NCBI RefSeq assembly: GCF_900474185.1
Contig: NZ_UCNW01000009.1
Coordinates: 186,001-250,000, forward strand
Length of the DNA stretch: 64,000 nt
Reading direction: 5' to 3'
Origin: Synechococcus sp. UW69
Lineage (GTDB): Bacteria > Cyanobacteriota > Cyanobacteriia > PCC-6307 > Cyanobiaceae
The first letter of the stretch is position 1; each line of letters opens with the position of its first letter. Under the pieces are notes generated by a model that worked only from the letters and a program-made list of their open reading frames with translations, was not told the DNA's origin and did not search any database. Below, piece after piece: positions 56,804-64,000 of the stretch. Made by a program: the position numbers and the translations under genes.

Positions 56804-57040
56804 TCAACCCCCCGTGAACGGTGGAAGAAAGGCCAGCTCATCACCGGCCTGCAACCGCTGATTCGCACCGACCAACTCCTGATTGACCGCAATGCTGATG
56901 CCCTCGAGCGGGCCAAGATCCAACTGGTTCCAGACCTCACGGGCCGTTGATACCCCTGGCGTGAAGGGGAGGGAACGCTCCGCCCAACCGGCACGTTCTC
57001 GGAGGGAGGCGAACAACAGCACCTTCAGCACCGCGTCCAT
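56804..57040 (-). CDS. moaD: molybdopterin synthase sulfur carrier subunit
   Basis: A 78-residue ubiquitin-like protein that ends in AFLPPFTGG, the Gly-Gly tail needed for adenylation and thiocarboxylation. ATG 57040 yields MDAVLKVLLFASLRERAG, the family start. An in-frame opening further upstream is antisense to moaB and not used. It lies in a leftward moaD-moaE pair. Confidence 0.93.
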   Translation of the reverse strand: MDAVLKVLLFASLRERAGWAERSLPFTPGVSTAREVWNQLDLGPLEGISIAVNQELVGANQRLQAGDELAFLPPFTGG

Positions 57041-57085
57041 GGCAGCTGGAGCGGTTCTAGCGTCCGAAGGCTCCGCCGCTGTGCC

Positions 57086-57583
57086 ATGGGCCTGTCCATC
57101 GCCCTGCTCACCATCTCCGACACACGCACCCTGGCGGACGACAGCAGCGGAGATCAGCTGCTGCGCAGCCTTGAAGCCGCCGACCATCGGCTTCACGAGC
57201 GAAGACTCTGCCCCGATGATCGCTATCAAATCCGCAGTGAACTGAGCCGCTGGATCGCCGATCCCGCGGTTGATGTGGTGATCACCAGTGGGGGTACCGG
57301 TCTGACCGGCCGCGATGGCACCCCCGAAGCCGTGGCACCTCTGCTGGACAAAACAATCGAAGGATTCGGGGAACTGTTTCGCGTGCTCTCCTTCGAGAGC
57401 ATCGGCACCAGCACCCTGCAAAGCCGCTGCCTTGCCGGCGTGGCCAACGGCACCTTTGTGTTTGTGCTGCCGGGTTCTCTGGATGCGGTGACCACGGCTT
57501 GGGACCGGCTCATCCGTGCTCAGCTCGATACCAACACCCGGCCGTGCAACCTGGCCCAGCTCCGGGCTCGCTTGAAGGAATAG
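57086..57583 (+). CDS. moaB: molybdenum cofactor biosynthesis protein B
   Basis: A 165-residue MoaB. ISDTRTLADDSSGDQLLRSL, then VVITSGGTGLTGRDGTPEAV, LFRVLSFESIGTSTLQSR and VFVLPGSLDAV form the molybdopterin-binding fold that adenylylates MPT. It is divergent from moaD with 45 bases between, and convergent with cobA, 11 bases away. Confidence 0.93.
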   Translation: MGLSIALLTISDTRTLADDSSGDQLLRSLEAADHRLHERRLCPDDRYQIRSELSRWIADPAVDVVITSGGTGLTGRDGTPEAVAPLLDKTIEGFGELFRVLSFESIGTSTLQSRCLAGVANGTFVFVLPGSLDAVTTAWDRLIRAQLDTNTRPCNLAQLRARLKE

Positions 57584-57594
57584 AGCGTGGATTG

Positions 57595-58383
57595 TCAGAA
57601 CGGAATCGGCATCGTGACCGCTGCCGGTGTGGGCATGCAGGCCTCAACCTGCTGATCAATCACCTCACCAACCACAACGATCGAGGGTGACTTGAAGGCT
57701 TGCGCTCGGCATTGATCGGCAACGTCAACCAAGGTTGCTTTGAGGCAACGCTGCCCCGCCACCGTGCCCTGCTGGATCACCGCCACGGGAGTTGTCGAAG
57801 CCAAACCACCCGCCATCAGTTCCTCCGCGATCCGGGGCAGATTGTGCAATCCCATGTAAATCACCAAGCCGTCACTGGCAGCGGCCAAGGCACGCCAATC
57901 CACAGAGGGACGGCGCTTGTCGATTTCCTCATGACCGGTGACGAAGGTCACCGATGACCCCGCCCGCCTGTGCGTGACGGGAATTCCGGCATAAGCAGGG
58001 GCAGCGATGCCGGCTGTCACGCCCGGGACCACCTGAACAGAGATGTTCCTTTCCGCCAAGTAAGCCGCTTCTTCACCTCCACGACCAAACAGAAAGGGAT
58101 CACCCCCCTTCAACCGCACCACCGTGCTGTGTTTCTGGGCCATTTCCACGAGCACGGCGTTGGTGCTCGGTTGCGGCACTGAATGATGCCCACGACGCTT
58201 GCCGACAAAACGGCGTTCGCAGGCATCAGGGACAAGATCCAGCACTTCCTCGGGCACCAGCGAGTCGTACACCAGGGCATCGCACTCGCGAAGCAGCCGA
58301 TGCGCCTTCAGCGTGAGCAACTCGGGATCGCCAGGACCGGCTCCCACCAGATAAACGGTTCCGGATTGTTCAGCGATGCTCAC
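57595..58383 (-). CDS. cobA: uroporphyrinogen-III C-methyltransferase
   Basis: A 262-residue SUMT. VYLVGAGPGDPELLTLKAHR at the N terminus and VVRLKGGDPFLFGRGGEEAA are hallmarks, and VPGVTAGIAAPAYAGIPVTH gives the SAM-binding portion. It makes precorrin-2 for siroheme. It overlaps cbiX by four bases. Confidence 0.95.
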   Translation of the reverse strand: MSIAEQSGTVYLVGAGPGDPELLTLKAHRLLRECDALVYDSLVPEEVLDLVPDACERRFVGKRRGHHSVPQPSTNAVLVEMAQKHSTVVRLKGGDPFLFGRGGEEAAYLAERNISVQVVPGVTAGIAAPAYAGIPVTHRRAGSSVTFVTGHEEIDKRRPSVDWRALAAASDGLVIYMGLHNLPRIAEELMAGGLASTTPVAVIQQGTVAGQRCLKATLVDVADQCRAQAFKSPSIVVVGEVIDQQVEACMPTPAAVTMPIPF

Positions 58384-59042
58384 GGCAGAGAAACAAGCAG
58401 ATCGATCAAGGCCTGACGGGTGGGGGGATGCTCCAGCAGAGGAGGCAATCCACCAGCTTCGCTTAACGCCTCCGTCATGCGATTCGGAGCTAGAGCCAAC
58501 GGGAGTGGCCGGGCGCGGGGATGGCGCTGCTGGAACTCCGGCCAGGCATCGAAGGAAACCAACGGCAACGCCAATCGAGACGACAGCATCGTGAGAAACC
58601 GATCCGCCACACCGGGACGGAGAGGATGGTGCACCAGCACGGCATCACGGCGTTCAGGCAGAGGAAGCGCTGACAGCACAGCGTCCCACCAGGAGGTCCA
58701 TGCACCGAGAAAGGGCAGCAAACGCACACTGGCCCCAACTCCATGAAGCCTGTCCCGAATTGCCGGCACGTCCGTTCGGGCGTGAGCTCCAGGCAGCAAC
58801 AGCAAAGGAACGATCCAAGCGGGTTGGAGAGGAGGCGAAACGGCCTGTTCAGCTGTCAGCACCTCGAGCTGTACCGGCGCCGATCGCCGCCTAGCCAGAA
58901 GAGGCGGCAGGGATGCCAAACAGTCGGGAACAGCACCGCCACTGCGGCCATGCACCACGAGATGCAAACCACGCCGTCTCCCATCGGAAGCGTCATTCCG
59001 TAGCAATGGCCACGGATCGATGACCCTGCCGGCTGATGTCAT
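58380..59042 (-). CDS. CbiX/SirB-type sirohydrochlorin chelatase
   Basis: A 220-residue chelatase-like protein. LHLVVHGRSGGAVPDC carries the first His, and VPLLLLPGAHARTDVPAI carries the second, the standard metal-insertion pair. It would add Fe2+ to sirohydrochlorin to complete siroheme for NirA. ATG 59042 is the natural start. Paired translationally with cobA. Cobaltochelatase activity for B12 is the alternative. Confidence 0.82.
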   Translation of the reverse strand: MTSAGRVIDPWPLLRNDASDGRRRGLHLVVHGRSGGAVPDCLASLPPLLARRRSAPVQLEVLTAEQAVSPPLQPAWIVPLLLLPGAHARTDVPAIRDRLHGVGASVRLLPFLGAWTSWWDAVLSALPLPERRDAVLVHHPLRPGVADRFLTMLSSRLALPLVSFDAWPEFQQRHPRARPLPLALAPNRMTEALSEAGGLPPLLEHPPTRQALIDLLVSLP

Positions 59043-59069
59043 CGGGTTGTTCTGAACGTTGAGGAAGTC

Positions 59070-59336
59070 ATGGCGCCCCGCCGTAATTTTGATCGTGCTC
59101 CATTGGACAGCCGCTCCTACCGCGAGCCTCTGGACGGACGCATCGAGCGCTACGACGCCCGGAACGATCGCTACCGCAGGGGATACGACCCCAGGGACGC
59201 CCGCTACGACAGAAGACTCGATCGCGCGGCTGGGCCGTCCGAATTGGACCAAGACTTCGCTGCGATGAAGCGCGTTTGGCAAATGCTCCGGGCCGGAGCA
59301 GTGCGGATGGTTGGCGAAATTGGACGCCAATACTGA
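59070..59336 (+). CDS. Arg/Tyr/Asp-rich small protein (88 residues)
   Basis: Its first half is a low-complexity Arg/Asp/Tyr repeat (RIERYDARNDRYRRGYDPRD then ARYDRRLDR), and it ends with a short amphipathic segment (AAMKRVWQMLRAGAVRMVGE). It has no signal peptide. It is divergent from cbiX, 27 bases away, and upstream of the nirA promoter. I do not recognise the family. A nucleic-acid-binding or condensate-like role is only a guess. Confidence 0.55.
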   Translation: MAPRRNFDRAPLDSRSYREPLDGRIERYDARNDRYRRGYDPRDARYDRRLDRAAGPSELDQDFAAMKRVWQMLRAGAVRMVGEIGRQY

Positions 59337-59381
59337 GGCCTAAGCAGGTTGCCTTTTACGGCCTCACGGGAACCACCAGAT

Positions 59382-59422
59382 GTAGCCGGAATTACAAATT
59401 GGCCAAATCACAGCCCTGCAAT
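59382..59422 (+). promoter_or_regulatory. NtcA binding site and -10 box of nirA
   Basis: A perfect GTA-N8-TAC (59382-59395) is followed after 21 bases by TGCAAT (59417-59422), a passable -10 box. This is the classical NtcA-activated promoter layout. The start of transcription would fall near 59430, leaving a leader of about 160 bases before nirA. The 256 bases between the RY-rich gene and nirA otherwise contain no ORF. Confidence 0.7.
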
Positions 59423-59592
59423 CGATCAACACCAAAAGTGTTCTCTTTGTTACGGACCAGGGCTGCCTTCGCGTTGTTAATTCACTCATCCCAACGCTCC
59501 CTTCATTTTGAAGCGTTGCCGGTCTTCGGGCCATCTCGATTGATTTGCGCCTCGTCTCTGAGCAATCAATCCGCCCACTTTTCAATCGACTT

Positions 59593-61134
59593 ATGACTAT
59601 TAGCTCTCCCTCCAGGCCGTACCTGGATGGCAAGAAGCTCAACAAGATCGAGCAGAACAAGGCGGCCAAAGATGGCCTGTTGGTCGGTAGCGAGATCGAG
59701 AAATTCGCCGAACTTGGCTGGGAAGAGGTTGATGAAACCGACCTTCAACTGCGTTTGAAGTGGTACGGCATGTTCTGGCGTCCGAAAACGCCAGGCAAGT
59801 TCATGCTCCGCCTGCGTGTGCCCAATGGAGTGCTGAACGCAGATCAACTGCGTGTGGTTGGTTCGATCGTCGAGCGCTACGGCGAAAACGGCAGTTGCGA
59901 CATCACCACGCGGCAGAACCTGCAGTTGCGTGGTGTGCTGCTGGGCGACCTGCCAGAGATTCTTAAACGACTAACGGAAGCAGGTCTCAGCACGATTCAA
60001 TCCGGCTTCGACAACCCCCGCAACGTCACTGGCAACCCAATCGCCGGCATCGATCCCAATGAGATCGTCGACACGCGGCCCTACACAACCGAGCTGCAGA
60101 ACTTCCTCACCAACAACTGCCAAGGCAACCCGGAGTATTCCAACTTGCCCCGCAAGTGGAACACCGCCGTTGCAGGGGCGAAGGACAACTTCCTGCTCCA
60201 CAACGACATCGTCTTTCACCCCGTGGAACGGGATGGGGTGATGGGATTTGGCGTGTGGATCGGCGGTGTTCTGTCATCGCAGATGAATGCCTATGCCATT
60301 CCTCTGAATGCCTGGGTGAAGCCTGACGAAATCTGCAAGATGACCGACGCCGTGATCCGGCTCTGGCGCGACAACGGTGAGCGGGACAAGCGCCCCAAAG
60401 GCCGCTTCCGCCTCTATCTGGATCAGGTGGGCCACGACGTGTTCCGCGGCCAAGTGGAAGAACTCTTCGGTCCGCTGACACCGGATCCTGGCTCCGTGTT
60501 CAACACCACGCCGCGCTCCCACTACGGATTCCATCCCCAGAAACAGGAGGGCCTGTCCTACGCCGGTCTGCACGTTCCAGTCGGCCGCCTGACCGCCCAG
60601 GATCTTCAGGATTTGGCCACCGCCAGCCTCAATTACGGCAGCGGCGAAGTGCGTCTCACGGAAGATCAGAACGTCATTCTGGTGGGACTGGCCAACGACA
60701 AACGGGAAGCCTTGAAGGCCGATGCCCTCGTGCAGCGCTTCCCTCTGGAACCCGGTCACATCTCGGCTGGAACGGTGTCCTGCACCGGCAACACCTACTG
60801 CGGCTTTGCCCTGACCAACACCAAAGACCAAGCCCTTGAAGCAGCCAAGGAACTCGACCAGGAACTCAATCTTCCCGACGAGCTGAAAATCCATTGGACC
60901 GGCTGCCCCAACACCTGCGGACAGGCCTACATGGGTGCCATCGGCCTCACCGGCACCAAGGCAAAAAACAGTGAGGGAGTCATGGGTGAGGGCTACACGA
61001 TGACCATCGGCGGTTCCCAAGGCGCCAACCCAAGCATCGGCGAAATCCACCGCAAGGCCATCCCCGCCGATGAGATCAAGGCAGCTCTGAAAGAGGTGTT
61101 GATCGACAAATTCGGGGCCACCCCGAAGGCCTGA
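59593..61134 (+). CDS. nirA: ferredoxin-nitrite reductase
   Basis: A 513-residue siroheme/4Fe-4S enzyme. The cluster and siroheme cysteines are Cys397 and Cys403 (SCTGNTYCG), Cys438 and Cys442 (TGCPNTCG). GSCDITTRQNLQLRGVLLGD and NPIAGIDPNEIVDTRP are family regions. It reduces nitrite to ammonium with six electrons from ferredoxin. ATG 59593 is used, where KLNKIEQNKAAKDG follows. Sulfite reductase is unlikely, given the context. Confidence 0.96.
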   Translation: MTISSPSRPYLDGKKLNKIEQNKAAKDGLLVGSEIEKFAELGWEEVDETDLQLRLKWYGMFWRPKTPGKFMLRLRVPNGVLNADQLRVVGSIVERYGENGSCDITTRQNLQLRGVLLGDLPEILKRLTEAGLSTIQSGFDNPRNVTGNPIAGIDPNEIVDTRPYTTELQNFLTNNCQGNPEYSNLPRKWNTAVAGAKDNFLLHNDIVFHPVERDGVMGFGVWIGGVLSSQMNAYAIPLNAWVKPDEICKMTDAVIRLWRDNGERDKRPKGRFRLYLDQVGHDVFRGQVEELFGPLTPDPGSVFNTTPRSHYGFHPQKQEGLSYAGLHVPVGRLTAQDLQDLATASLNYGSGEVRLTEDQNVILVGLANDKREALKADALVQRFPLEPGHISAGTVSCTGNTYCGFALTNTKDQALEAAKELDQELNLPDELKIHWTGCPNTCGQAYMGAIGLTGTKAKNSEGVMGEGYTMTIGGSQGANPSIGEIHRKAIPADEIKAALKEVLIDKFGATPKA

Positions 61135-61206
61135 TCGCTCCCATCGCCGTGACGCTTCCTTTTGAAGTCACGGCTCCAACGCAACGACCACTCCCCCCTC
61201 ACCGTC

Positions 61207-61341
61207 ATGGCCAACCGCAACGACGTGTTCTCTCGTTTCGTCAACTGGCTTAGCGCCAGTGGTCGCGACGGAGCCGCCATCAACCGTCAGGGCGGCAGCC
61301 CTGATCTGTTCTCCCGCCTGATGAACCGCATCAGCGGCTGA
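61207..61341 (+). CDS. 44-residue protein with internal duplication
   Basis: Starts MANRNDVFSRFVNWLSASGR and ends SPDLFSRLMNRISG. The FSRFVNWLS and FSRLMNRIS stretches are near-copies 27 residues apart, each likely an amphipathic helix. It lies between nirA and the nitrite transporter, 72 bases after nirA and 34 before the transporter, so it is probably cotranscribed. I do not recognise the family. It may modulate one of them. Confidence 0.6.
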   Translation: MANRNDVFSRFVNWLSASGRDGAAINRQGGSPDLFSRLMNRISG

Positions 61342-61375
61342 CATCAAACCTTCGTCCAACTCTCAATCTCAACCG

Positions 61376-62263
61376 ATGGACTACGTCCTACCTAATGAGC
61401 TTGTCGACGGCATGATTGCCGCCGGCGGCAAAAAATCAACGGTCAGCGTGAAGAACCTGCTGATCCGCGGCTTTTACTCCGGAGCCATCCTTGGCCTGGC
61501 AGTGATCCTGGCCCTCACCGTGGGCATCACCGTGAAAGCGCCCTTCGTCGGCTCGCTGCTGTTCCCCTTCGGCTTCGCCAGCATCGTGCTGTTCGGCATG
61601 GAGCTGGTCACCGGTAACTTTGCGCTGCTGCCGATGGCCACCTGGGCTGGCAAAAGCACCTGGGGCGCCACCTTCCGCAATTGGGTCTGGGTCTGGATCG
61701 GGAACTGGATCGGCACCGCAGTTGTGGCCGTGATCATGGCGATCAGCCTCACCAGCGGCACCATGGATGGCGCTGCTGACAATGTCGGCCCGCCGATCTG
61801 GGACGCCGTGGCCCAGAAGATCATGGCTCTCAATCAAATCAACGTTGAGAAGAAGTACGAGGCCCTGGGAAGCATGGGCTTTTTCCTCGCCTTCCTGCGC
61901 GGACTGGTGGCCAACTGGCTGGTCTGCCTTGGCGTAACCATGGCTCTGGTGAGCAAGAGCGTTCCCGGCAAAATCCTGGCCTGCTGGCTTCCGATCACGG
62001 CCTTCCAATCGATGGGCATGGAGCACATCGTGGTGAACCAGTTCCTGCACACCGCTGGGCCGATCCTTGGTTCAGGTGTCCCCTTCACCAAGGTGATCTT
62101 CTGGAACTTCCTGCCGGTCACCCTGGGCAACATCGTGGGCGGCATGGTGTTCATCGGCATGCTCTTCTACAGCACCCATCGCACTCAGATGGAGAACGTG
62201 CTGCCCACCGAGCACGATGAAAAGCTGGAGCGTGAGCTCGCTGCAGAACTGGGTGCCCGCTGA
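61376..62263 (+). CDS. formate/nitrite transporter (FNT) family protein, probable nitrite channel
   Basis: A 295-residue FNT protein with six helices. IRGFYSGAILGLAVILALTV and FPFGFASIVLFGMELVTGNF are the first helix and conserved loop. RGLVANWLVCLGVTMAL and GMEHIVVNQF carry the central gating segments. Placement after nirA favours nitrite over formate. Its stop is seven bases before the HEAT gene. Confidence 0.9.
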   Translation: MDYVLPNELVDGMIAAGGKKSTVSVKNLLIRGFYSGAILGLAVILALTVGITVKAPFVGSLLFPFGFASIVLFGMELVTGNFALLPMATWAGKSTWGATFRNWVWVWIGNWIGTAVVAVIMAISLTSGTMDGAADNVGPPIWDAVAQKIMALNQINVEKKYEALGSMGFFLAFLRGLVANWLVCLGVTMALVSKSVPGKILACWLPITAFQSMGMEHIVVNQFLHTAGPILGSGVPFTKVIFWNFLPVTLGNIVGGMVFIGMLFYSTHRTQMENVLPTEHDEKLERELAAELGAR

Positions 62264-62270
62264 TCCATCC

Positions 62271-62993
62271 ATGAACGACGAAGCCGTTCTCTGGGAACGG
62301 CTCGCTCGATCACGACGCGCTCCTTTGGAGCCCGCTTGGCTGGGGGAGGTCTACTCCCCCAGCCTTTCTGTTGATCTGCGGCGAGCCCTCTGCGAAAAAC
62401 TGGGGATGCAAGCCGAGCGCGGCTGGCCCGTCATCCAAGAACTTCTCGCCAGCCATGGGGTTCTGCCCGATTTAGTCATGGCTGCAGGGCTGTGCCACCA
62501 GAGCGAAGCCCGCGATTGGTTGTTGGTTCAACTCGAGCAAACCTCGGACAACGAGGACGCCAACCTGATGGTGGTTCAGGCTCTGGCCTGCTGGGGAGCC
62601 GACGTTCCAGAATCAGTTGTAGTGAATTGCCTGCATCACCCAGGCCAACTGCACCGCCTCGCCGGTCTGCAACTGCTCAGCTTCCGGTCCCACTGCCTCG
62701 ACGACGGCGAACTGCTGCAGTTCTGCCAAGAGGTCTTGAATGATTTTCGCGATCCAGTCGTTGTGGCTGCCATTCGGGTTCTGCAACGCCGCGATGGCGT
62801 GTTGATCAGCGAAAAGCTGGCAGAACTGTGTCGCAACGGTTCCCTCCCTGTTGCAGAGGCAGCATTCCGCGCGCTGGGTTGCATCGCCACACCTGCCAGT
62901 CAGCGCTGTCTGCTGGAACTGAGCGAAGAACTAAATGACGACACTCGAAGGAAGATGGCAAGCACCCAGCTGAGCCAACAGTTTCGCCAATAA
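62271..62993 (+). CDS. HEAT-repeat-like protein (240 residues)
   Basis: An all-helical repeat protein. Segments such as ANLMVVQALACWGADVPESV, HRLAGLQLLSFRSHCLDDGE, PVVVAAIRVLQRRDGV and PVAEAAFRALGCIATPASQR look like successive HEAT/armadillo units. Such proteins in cyanobacteria serve as adaptors or chromophore lyases. No lyase motif is clear here. The start ATG 62271 is seven bases after the transporter stop, so a nitrite-linked role is possible. Confidence 0.7.
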   Translation: MNDEAVLWERLARSRRAPLEPAWLGEVYSPSLSVDLRRALCEKLGMQAERGWPVIQELLASHGVLPDLVMAAGLCHQSEARDWLLVQLEQTSDNEDANLMVVQALACWGADVPESVVVNCLHHPGQLHRLAGLQLLSFRSHCLDDGELLQFCQEVLNDFRDPVVVAAIRVLQRRDGVLISEKLAELCRNGSLPVAEAAFRALGCIATPASQRCLLELSEELNDDTRRKMASTQLSQQFRQ

Positions 62994-63015
62994 AAAAGCC
63001 CCGCTGTTGCGGGGC
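62992..63015 (-). terminator. intrinsic terminator of cynS
   Basis: On the minus strand GCCCCGC-AACA-GCGGGGC is followed by TTTTTT. It is 32 bases downstream of the cynS stop. The A tract on the other side overlaps the stop of the HEAT gene, so it may also terminate the rightward transcript, less efficiently. Confidence 0.82.
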
Positions 63016-63046
63016 CTTGATGTCTTTAATCAAGACAACTGGTTGT

Positions 63047-63532
63047 TCACCACTTTTTGTAAGGCAGAAACTTGCCGCACATGGTGATTTTGACCCGATC
63101 ACCTTTGGGATCTTCCACTTTGTCGACATCGAGGGTGAAATCGATCGCGCTCATGATGCCATCACCAAAATGCTCCTGGATGACATCCTTCAGAGGCATT
63201 CCATAAACCTGCATGATCTCGTAGAAGCGATAGATCAAGGGATCGGTGGGGATCACAGGATCAAGACTTCCCTTGGTGGGGAACTCCTGCAAAGCCGCAG
63301 TGATGGCCGGATCAAGGGAGAGAAGCGCAGCCAGCTTGTCAGCCTCTTCCTTGGAAGCCGTGGCTTGACCGTAGAACAATGAAGCAATCCAGACCTCATC
63401 AAGGCCCATGGCCGCTTCCAGATCGGCAAAGCTCATTCCCTTGGCTTTCTTGGCAGCCATCAAGCTGGCTGTGACGGTCTCCTGAGAAGGAGCTGACAAC
63501 GACGGGGTCGAAGGAACAGCTGAAACAGTCAT
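63047..63532 (-). CDS. cynS: cyanate hydratase (cyanase)
   Basis: A 161-residue cyanase. The N-terminal helix-turn-helix-like domain is [20 protein letters not shown]. The C-terminal catalytic part is [17 protein letters not shown] with Arg and Glu, and [15 protein letters not shown] with the catalytic Ser. All three residues are present. It converts cyanate and bicarbonate to ammonia and CO2. A TATAAC hexamer lies about 20 bases before the start. It adds cyanate to the nitrogen sources handled by this island. Confidence 0.95.
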   Translation of the reverse strand: MTVSAVPSTPSLSAPSQETVTASLMAAKKAKGMSFADLEAAMGLDEVWIASLFYGQATASKEEADKLAALLSLDPAITAALQEFPTKGSLDPVIPTDPLIYRFYEIMQVYGMPLKDVIQEHFGDGIMSAIDFTLDVDKVEDPKGDRVKITMCGKFLPYKKW

Positions 63533-63562
63533 GATTAAACGAAAAGTTGTTATAGCCGCCTC

Positions 63563-63587
63563 AAAAAAAGCGTCCCGAACCGGAACG
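63563..63587 (-). terminator. hairpin with T-tract upstream of cynS (possible end of a small RNA)
   Basis: On the minus strand CGTTCCG-GTT-CGGGACG (one G-T pair) is followed by CTTTTTTT, an intrinsic terminator pattern. It ends about 30 bases before the cynS start, so it would end a transcript coming from the right or attenuate cynS. No minus-strand gene lies within 320 bases to its right, so a small RNA is one explanation. Confidence 0.5.
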
Positions 63588-63727
63588 TCTCAGCAGCTCA
63601 GAAACTGTTGCGCAAACACTGACTTAACAATGAAGCATCAACTACAAAACAACAGCCTGTTTTGAAGCAATCGGCACAGCCAACAGGCTCGTGGTGCGAG
63701 TGAAATTGGATTCAAAGAAGAATATCG

Positions 63728-63898
63728 ATGAGCCAATTTTTCCAATCCATGGCAACCCTGCTTCAGGGTCAATTCCTCCCAGCAACCACAGCACCCCAAC
63801 TGATGCTGGAACGGCTCTATTACGCCGATGGCCGCCACCACCCGGAGCATCCACGTCATGGCAGCTTCGAGGGGCTATCCCGTCTAGGCGGGCCCTGA
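63728..63898 (+). CDS. 56-residue hypothetical protein
   Basis: Starts MSQFFQSMATLLQGQ and continues LMLERLYYADGRHHPEHPRH, then GSFEGLSRLGGP. The His-rich HHPEHPRH could bind metal. Codon usage looks like neighbouring genes. I do not recognise the family. It is on the strand opposite to cynS and divergent from it, with the 195 bases between them holding the cynS promoter and the hairpin at 63563. Confidence 0.55.
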   Translation: MSQFFQSMATLLQGQFLPATTAPQLMLERLYYADGRHHPEHPRHGSFEGLSRLGGP

Positions 63899-63914
63899 GC
63901 TTTCGTAGCAATTG

Positions 63915-64000
63915 CTACCCCTGCCGGGTGAGTCGCTCCTGAAGACTGGCCACAGCTTGAGGCCGGACCTTTGACGAGCGCAGTTCTCTCCGGCCGCGAC
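63915..64000 (-). CDS. C-terminal end of a minus-strand gene (start outside window)
   Basis: On the minus strand an open frame enters from the right edge and ends at 63915 with the residues RELRSSKVRPQAVASLQERL then TRQG. The basic, helical ending is protein-like, but only about 28 codons are visible. I cannot name it. Other frames here are also open over this short length. Confidence 0.3.
   Translation of the reverse strand, partial: RGRRELRSSKVRPQAVASLQERLTRQG

Overview
The window looks like a piece of a marine Synechococcus-type cyanobacterial chromosome. It is G+C-rich and extremely compact. It carries ferredoxin-dependent nitrate (narB, narM) and nitrite (nirA) reductases, an NrtP-type nitrate permease, urtABCDE and urease genes, cynS, a glucosylglycerate pathway, and the cyanobacterial families DUF1830, DUF4278 and DUF3598. 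I cannot name the strain from sequence alone. I saw no tRNA or rRNA gene, IS element, prophage or CRISPR array, and no gap above about 300 bases. Most same-strand neighbours overlap by an ATGA/GTGA junction or lie a few bases apart. Several convergent pairs overlap at their 3' ends.

Bases 1-16200 hold housekeeping genes: the end of mazG, arfB, speE-speB (polyamines), a Crp-like effector-domain protein with a cysteine-rich small ORF, gcvT, aspS, a group 2 sigma factor, a 5'-truncated dps, pyrG-queE, a subtilase, a beta-hydroxyacid dehydrogenase-like gene, queC, and pabB-pabC. At 16.2-22.4 kb come an amino-acid permease and a glucosylglycerate module: gpgS, with divergent sucrose-phosphorylase-like and gpgP genes. 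Two small genes follow, one encoding a DUF1830 protein.

Bases 22.4-33.5 kb form a urea island: urtABCDE (leftward), ureEFG (leftward) and ureDABC (rightward). A well-formed NtcA promoter lies in front of urtA and a terminator-like hairpin follows urtA. Bases 33.7-41.4 kb hold small genes and then a leftward run: a sodium:solute symporter flanked by two very small one-helix membrane ORFs, a divergent carbamoyltransferase, asnB, an M20-type N-carbamoyl-amino-acid hydrolase and a DUF1028 protein. This run suggests handling of organic or carbamoylated nitrogen. Bases 41.5-44.9 kb carry the rarely characterised trio of circularly permuted ATP-grasp, alpha-E and transglutaminase-like proteins.

Bases 45.4-63.5 kb are a nitrate/nitrite/cyanate island in which cofactor synthesis surrounds the enzymes. 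Molybdopterin genes (moaA, mobA, moaC, moeA, moaE, moaD, moaB) serve NarB. Siroheme genes (cobA, cbiX) serve NirA. The island also holds nrtP, narB, narM, nirA, a FocA/NirC-family transporter, a HEAT-repeat protein and cynS. A Tat-type beta-carbonic anhydrase and several tiny ORFs sit inside it. A perfect GTA-N8-TAC NtcA box precedes nirA. Together, urea, nitrate, nitrite and cyanate are all funnelled to ammonium. Glucosylglycerate would provide a nitrogen-free compatible solute.
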